From Gordonibacter urolithinfaciens (GTDB lineage Bacteria > Actinomycetota > Coriobacteriia > Coriobacteriales > Eggerthellaceae): DNA of 64,000 nucleotides. Positions 59,614-64,000 of this stretch are shown here, in pieces. The notes under the pieces were generated by a model. The model was not told where the DNA came from, did no database searches, and was given only the letters and a program-made list of their open reading frames with translations. How positions within the stretch are numbered: position 1 is the stretch's first letter; each line of letters starts with the position of its first letter. A program made the position numbers and the translations under genes. Location of the stretch: contig NZ_LT900217.1 in assembly GCF_900199375.1 (NCBI RefSeq), positions 2,604,001 to 2,668,000 on the forward strand, in the 5' to 3' direction.

Positions 59614-61118
59614 TGGGCGCCGCATCCTCTTCCGCGTTCGGCGCGATGGGCGCCCGCGAGATCCGCGCGGGACTCGCCGCCAAGGACTTCAGCGCCCGCG
59701 AGGTCGCCGAAGGCTCGCTCGCGCGCATCGAAGCTGCGAACAAGGACCTCAACGCCTTCCTCGAGACCACCGGGCAGCTGGCGCTCGATGCCGCCGCGCG
59801 CATCGACGCGGCCGTGGCCGCCGGCACGCTGGACGAGCTCGGTCCGCTGGCCGGCGTTCCCGTGGCGTTCAAGGACAACATGAACCTGGCGGGCACCCAT
59901 ACCACGTGCTCGTCGAAGATGCTCGAGAACTACGTGTCGCCCTTCACGGCCACGTGCGTGGAGCGCGCCATCGCGTCCGGGGGCATCCCGCTCGGCAAGC
60001 TCAACATGGACGAGTTCGCGTTCGGCTCCTCCACGGAGACGAGCGCCTTCGGCCCCACGAAGAACCCGTGGGACGTCACGTGCGTGCCCGGCGGCTCGTC
60101 GGGCGGCAGCGCGGCGGCCGTGGCCGCGGGCCTGGCCACGGTCACGCTCGGCTCGGACACGGGCGGCTCCATCCGCCAGCCCGGCAGCTTCTGCGGCACG
60201 GTGGCCGTGAAGCCCACGTACGGCGTGGTGTCGCGCTACGGCGTGGTGGCCTTCGGCAGCTCGCTCGACCAGGTGGGCCCGTTCGCGCGCTCGGTGGAGG
60301 ACGCGGCGCTCGCCATGAACGCCATCGCCGGACGCGACGTGCGCGACTGCACGAGCCAGGACGTCGGCACCGACTTCACGGCGAACCTCGCCGAGGGCGT
60401 GCGCGGCATGCGCATCGGCGTGGTGCCCGCCTTCATGGAAGCCAAGGGCCTCACGCCCGAGGTCAAGGCCAAGGTGGAGGAGGCGGCGGAGCACCTGCGC
60501 GCCCTGGGCGCAGAGCTCGTGGAGGTGGAGCTGCCCAACGCCCAGGCCGCCATGAGCGCCTACTACGTGCTGGGTCCCTGCGAGGCCTTCAGCAACCTGG
60601 CCCGCTTCGACTCCGTGCGCTACGGCTACTGCGATCCGGGCCATAAGGATCTGGGCAGCCAGTACGAGGCCAGCCGCGCCATCGGCTTCGGCCCCGAGAC
60701 GCGCCGCCGCGTCATGCTGGGCAGCTACCTGCTGTCCGCCGGCGTGTACGACACGTACTACTACCCGGCCCAGCAGGTGCGCACGCTCATCACGCAGGAT
60801 TACGCGCGCGCCTACGAGCAGGTGGACTGCATCCTGGCGCCCGTGTCGCCGCGCACGTCGTTCAAGTTCGGCGAGGTGAGCGATCCTACGGACATGTACC
60901 TGTCCGACATGTTCACCATCTCCATCAACATCGCGGGCAACGGCGGCATGAGCCTGCCGGTGGGCCTGGGAGCGGACACGCACCTGCCGGTGGGCGTGCA
61001 GCTGATCTCGCCGGCGTTCAAGGACGAGAACATGTTCCGCGCGGCCGCGGCGCTCGAGACGGTGTACGGCCCCGCCCCCGTGGCGCCCGCCTACGCCGAT
61101 GGAAAGGCAGGTGAGTAG
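59613..61118 (+). CDS. gatA: Glu-tRNA(Gln) amidotransferase subunit GatA
   Basis: 501 residues from ATG 59613. An amidase-signature enzyme: PVAFKDNMNLAGTHTTCSSK (catalytic lysine), GGSSGGSAAAVAAGLATVTL (Ser nucleophile loop) and GSDTGGSIRQPGSFCGTVAV (cis-Ser and nucleophile). It releases ammonia from glutamine and passes it to GatB. Two bases separate it from gatB. Confidence 0.96.
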   Translation: MGAASSSAFGAMGAREIRAGLAAKDFSAREVAEGSLARIEAANKDLNAFLETTGQLALDAAARIDAAVAAGTLDELGPLAGVPVAFKDNMNLAGTHTTCSSKMLENYVSPFTATCVERAIASGGIPLGKLNMDEFAFGSSTETSAFGPTKNPWDVTCVPGGSSGGSAAAVAAGLATVTLGSDTGGSIRQPGSFCGTVAVKPTYGVVSRYGVVAFGSSLDQVGPFARSVEDAALAMNAIAGRDVRDCTSQDVGTDFTANLAEGVRGMRIGVVPAFMEAKGLTPEVKAKVEEAAEHLRALGAELVEVELPNAQAAMSAYYVLGPCEAFSNLARFDSVRYGYCDPGHKDLGSQYEASRAIGFGPETRRRVMLGSYLLSAGVYDTYYYPAQQVRTLITQDYARAYEQVDCILAPVSPRTSFKFGEVSDPTDMYLSDMFTISINIAGNGGMSLPVGLGADTHLPVGVQLISPAFKDENMFRAAAALETVYGPAPVAPAYADGKAGE

Positions 61119-61120
61119 CC

Positions 61121-62698
61121 ATGCGCAAGCTCGAAGAGGTGCTGCAGGACTGGGAGGCCGTCATCGGCCTCGAGATCCATGCCGAGCTCACCACGCTCGA
61201 CACCAAGATGTTCTGCGGCTGCAAGCTGGAGTTCGGCGCCGAGCCGAACACGCACACGTGCCCCGTGTGCCTGGGGCTTCCCGGCGCGCTGCCCGTGCCG
61301 AACCGCGCGGCCATCGAGTCCATCGTGCTGGCGGGCCTGGCCACGAACTGCGACATCGAGAAGCACTCGATGTTCTACCGCAAGACCTACATGTACCCCG
61401 ATATGTCGAAGAACTACCAGACCACGCAGGGCCCGGTGGCCTTCTGCATGCGCGGCCACCTCGACCTCGACGTGGACGGCGCGGCCGCCAAGGAGCGCGT
61501 CGACCTGGACGGGCTCGAGGTGGGCGAGAGCCGCGGCAACGTGACGCGCACGGCGGACGGCTACACCGCCCACGTGGGCATCACGCGCATCCACATGGAG
61601 GAGGACGCGGGCAAGATGGTGCACATCGGCGGCGGCGAGGGACGCATCGCCGGGGCCACGCACTCGCTCGTGGACTACAACCGCGCCGGCACGCCGCTCA
61701 CCGAGCTCGTGACCGAGCCCGACCTGCGCACGCCCGAGGAGGCGCGCCTGTTCATGCAGAAGCTGCGCCAGATCTACCTGGCGCTCGGCATCTCCGACTG
61801 CTCCATGGAGGAGGGCTCCATGCGCTGCGACGGCAACGTGTCGCTGCGCCGCCGCGGCGCCAAGGAGTTCGGCGTCAAGACCGAGCTCAAGAACATGAAC
61901 AGCTTCAAGAACCTCCACGACGGGCTGGCCTACGAGATCTGCCGCCAGGCGGAAGTGCTCGAGGAGGGCGGCCAGATCTTCCAGGAGACGCGGCACTGGG
62001 ACCCCTCCAAGAAGCGCACCATCGTGATGCGCGTGAAGGAGACGGCCGACGACTACCGCCTGTTCCCGGACCCGGACCTCGCGCCCTACGACCTGACCGA
62101 CGAGTGGATCGACTCGGTGCGCGCCAAGCTCCCCGAGCTGCCCGACCAGAAGGCGGCCCGCTTCGAGGACGCGTTCGGGCTCTCCGCCTACGACGCGCGC
62201 CACCTGGTGGAGCATCGCGAGACGGCCGACTTCTTTGAGGCGTGCATGGAGCTTGCCGGCGGCGACGCGGCCAAGCTGGCCAAGCCGGTGGCGAACCTCG
62301 TGATCAACGACGTGACCGCCTATCTGAACGCCGCAGACGGCGTGAAGCTCGCCGACACGGCGCTCTCGCCCGCGCGCGCGGTGGCGCTCGTGAAGCTTGT
62401 GGCTGCCGACGCCATCTCGTCCAAGCAAGGCAAGGAGGTGTTCGCCGCCATCCTCGAGGAGGACAAGGACCCGGAGGCCATCGTGGCCGAGCGCGGCATG
62501 GAGCAGGTGTCGGACACCGGCGCCATCGAGGCCGTCGTGGACGCGGTGCTGGCCGCGAACCCCGACAAGGTGGCCCAGTACCAAGGCGGCAAGACCGGCC
62601 TCATCGGCTTTTTCGTGGGCCAGTGCATGAAGGAGATGCGCGGCCAGGGCAATCCGAAGGTCATCAACGAGCTGCTCGTGCGTCAGCTTAACAGCTGA
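61121..62698 (+). CDS. gatB: Glu-tRNA(Gln) amidotransferase subunit GatB
   Basis: 525 residues from ATG 61121. VIGLEIHAELTTLDTKMFCG, HTCPVCLGLPGALPVPN, DYNRAGTPLTELVTEPDLR and CDGNVSLRRRGAKEFG are standard GatB segments, with zinc-type cysteines, and a C-terminal YqeY-like tRNA-binding tail. It activates the Glu or Asp on tRNA with ATP and joins the ammonia. Presence of gatCAB means Gln-tRNA, and possibly Asn-tRNA, is made by the indirect route; asnB is also present. Confidence 0.96.
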   Translation: MRKLEEVLQDWEAVIGLEIHAELTTLDTKMFCGCKLEFGAEPNTHTCPVCLGLPGALPVPNRAAIESIVLAGLATNCDIEKHSMFYRKTYMYPDMSKNYQTTQGPVAFCMRGHLDLDVDGAAAKERVDLDGLEVGESRGNVTRTADGYTAHVGITRIHMEEDAGKMVHIGGGEGRIAGATHSLVDYNRAGTPLTELVTEPDLRTPEEARLFMQKLRQIYLALGISDCSMEEGSMRCDGNVSLRRRGAKEFGVKTELKNMNSFKNLHDGLAYEICRQAEVLEEGGQIFQETRHWDPSKKRTIVMRVKETADDYRLFPDPDLAPYDLTDEWIDSVRAKLPELPDQKAARFEDAFGLSAYDARHLVEHRETADFFEACMELAGGDAAKLAKPVANLVINDVTAYLNAADGVKLADTALSPARAVALVKLVAADAISSKQGKEVFAAILEEDKDPEAIVAERGMEQVSDTGAIEAVVDAVLAANPDKVAQYQGGKTGLIGFFVGQCMKEMRGQGNPKVINELLVRQLNS

Positions 62699-62764
62699 CG
62701 CACGCGCTCGGCGCCTCTCGCTGATGTTACGAACGACCCGTGGGTCGAGGGGAAGGGGATTCCA

Positions 62765-64000
62765 ATGGACTTCAACGAATGGCTCGTCGGGTTCACCGGG
62801 GAGTTGAGCGGGTTTTTGTACACGTACATCCTGCTGTTGCTGCTCGTGGTGGTGGGCGTGTACTTCACCATCCGCACGAAGGCGGTGCAGCTGCGCTACC
62901 TCAAGGACATGTTCTCGCAGCTGACCGAGAAGAAGCACGTCCAGGGCGAGCGGTCCATCTCGTCGTTCCAGGCGCTCATGGTGTCCACGGCCTCGCGCGT
63001 GGGCACGGGCAACATCGCCGGCGTGGCCACGGCCATAGCAACCGGCGGTCCGGGTGCCGTGTTCTGGATGGGGCTCATGGCCATCATCGGCGCGGCGTCG
63101 GCGTTCGTGGAGTCCACGCTCGCGCAGATCTGGAAGGTGCGCGGCAAGGAGGGCGAGTTCCGCGGCGGTCCGGCCTACTACATCGAGCAGGCGCTCGGGA
63201 AGCGCTGGCTGGGCGTTTTGTTCGCCGTGCTGCTCATCCTGTGCTTCGCGTTCGGGTTCAACGGGCTGCAGGCCTTCAACGCCACGTCATCGCTCGAGTA
63301 CTACATCCCCGACTACGCAACGAACGGCACGGCCATCGCCTGCGGTATCGTGCTGGCGGTGATGACGGCGTTCGTCATCTTCGGCGGGGCGAAGCGCATC
63401 AGCGTCATCACCTCCATCATCGTGCCCATCATGGCCGTCGGCTACATCGGCATTGCGGTATGGACCACCATCGCCAATATCGGCGAGCTGCCGAAGGTAT
63501 TCGGCATGGTGTTTGCCTCGGCGTTCGACTTCCAGGCGATCTTCGGCGGCTTCGCGGGCTCCGTCGTGATGCTGGGCATCAAGCGCGGCCTGTACTCCAA
63601 CGAGGCCGGCATGGGCTCCGCGCCGAACGCGGCCGCCACGGCGAGCGTGTCGCACCCCTGCAAGCAGGGCCTCGTGCAGAGCCTGTCCGTGTACATCGAC
63701 ACGTTGCTCATCTGCACGTGCTCGGCCATGATGGTGCTCGTGTTCTACGTGCAGGACCCCGAGGCCGCCGCCGCGCTCAACGGCATGCCGCTCGTGCAGA
63801 TGGCGGTGAACAACTCGGTGGGAGAGGTCGGCATCCACTTCATCACGTTCGCCATCTTCGCCTTTGCGTTCTCCAGCCTCATCGGCAACTACTTCTACGC
63901 TGAGAACAACCTGCGCTTCATCAAGGGCAACAGCAGGGCGCTCTTGTTCGTGTTCCGGATCGTGTGCCTGGGCGTCATCTTCTACGGCGCGGTGAACAGC
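62765..64000 (+). CDS. Alanine or glycine:cation symporter (AGCS), 5' part
   Basis: 412 residues visible from ATG 62765 (MDFNEWLVGFTGELSGFLYT), cut by the right edge; family length is about 450-480. GGGGAAGGGG precedes the start. AGCS signatures: SSFQALMVSTASRVGTGNIA, GPGAVFWMGLMAIIGAASAF, SNEAGMGSAPNAAATASVSH. It takes up alanine or glycine with sodium. It lies 66 bases after gatB without an evident terminator and could be on the same transcript. Confidence 0.93.
   Translation, partial: MDFNEWLVGFTGELSGFLYTYILLLLLVVVGVYFTIRTKAVQLRYLKDMFSQLTEKKHVQGERSISSFQALMVSTASRVGTGNIAGVATAIATGGPGAVFWMGLMAIIGAASAFVESTLAQIWKVRGKEGEFRGGPAYYIEQALGKRWLGVLFAVLLILCFAFGFNGLQAFNATSSLEYYIPDYATNGTAIACGIVLAVMTAFVIFGGAKRISVITSIIVPIMAVGYIGIAVWTTIANIGELPKVFGMVFASAFDFQAIFGGFAGSVVMLGIKRGLYSNEAGMGSAPNAAATASVSHPCKQGLVQSLSVYIDTLLICTCSAMMVLVFYVQDPEAAAALNGMPLVQMAVNNSVGEVGIHFITFAIFAFAFSSLIGNYFYAENNLRFIKGNSRALLFVFRIVCLGVIFYGAVNS

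Overview
The window looks like chromosomal DNA of a gut actinobacterium of the Coriobacteriia, most likely family Eggerthellaceae (Eggerthella or Gordonibacter type). This is inferred from the strong GC bias, several DMSO-reductase-family molybdoenzymes with ferredoxin-like partners, a regulator of the membrane-domain plus LuxR architecture, U32-family proteins and the many sodium-coupled carriers. No rRNA, tRNA, CRISPR array or complete insertion sequence was seen.

Region by region. 1-4.3 kb: start of a membrane-anchored regulator, divergent from a molybdoenzyme operon (catalytic subunit, small ferredoxin, four-helix membrane protein, small unknown protein). 4.3-5.9 kb: tandem 15-bp repeats, a B3/B4-domain protein and a flavin/FMN-binding NimA-like protein. 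6.0-11.8 kb: an atypical, less GC-rich island with a truncated tyrosine recombinase fused to a headless glycine-rich surface protein and two small HTH regulators. 12-17.7 kb: dnaE, truA and an acidic repeat-containing protein. 17.8-21.6 kb: a metallophosphoesterase/ArsS-like radical SAM fusion and a sodium:solute symporter with look-alike promoters. 21.7-31.2 kb: a small two-gene DUF4160 module, asnB behind twin palindromes, a Tat lipoprotein amidohydrolase, a neurotransmitter:sodium symporter, a Gly/Glu-rich repeat protein, a U32 pair and an XRE regulator. 31.4-37.5 kb: ychF, oleate hydratase, a small unknown protein, an alpha/beta hydrolase and a ferredoxin-fused aldo-keto reductase. 37.5-41.7 kb: repeats, then larE-larB-larC1 (nickel-pincer cofactor synthesis) behind a MerR-type promoter, then an amidohydrolase. 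41.7-45.1 kb: an ECF sigma / membrane anti-sigma / VWA lipoprotein-like module. 45.4-50.0 kb: a 43-residue membrane peptide between inverted repeats, recQ, and a PadR / HAAS / DUF4097 envelope-sensing operon. 50.2-57.9 kb: a pyrogallol-transhydroxylase-like molybdoenzyme with its Fe-S subunit and two SLC13 carriers, divergent from a LysR regulator. 58-64 kb: two small proteins, gatCAB and the start of an alanine/sodium symporter.

The most notable candidates are the LysR-controlled transhydroxylase/transporter locus (possible anaerobic polyphenol metabolism), the phosphoesterase-ArsS fusion with its co-promoted symporter, and a lar cluster that lacks the C-terminal half of LarC yet has a textbook MerR operator. 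Functional calls are from reading translated sequence by eye; no database search was run.
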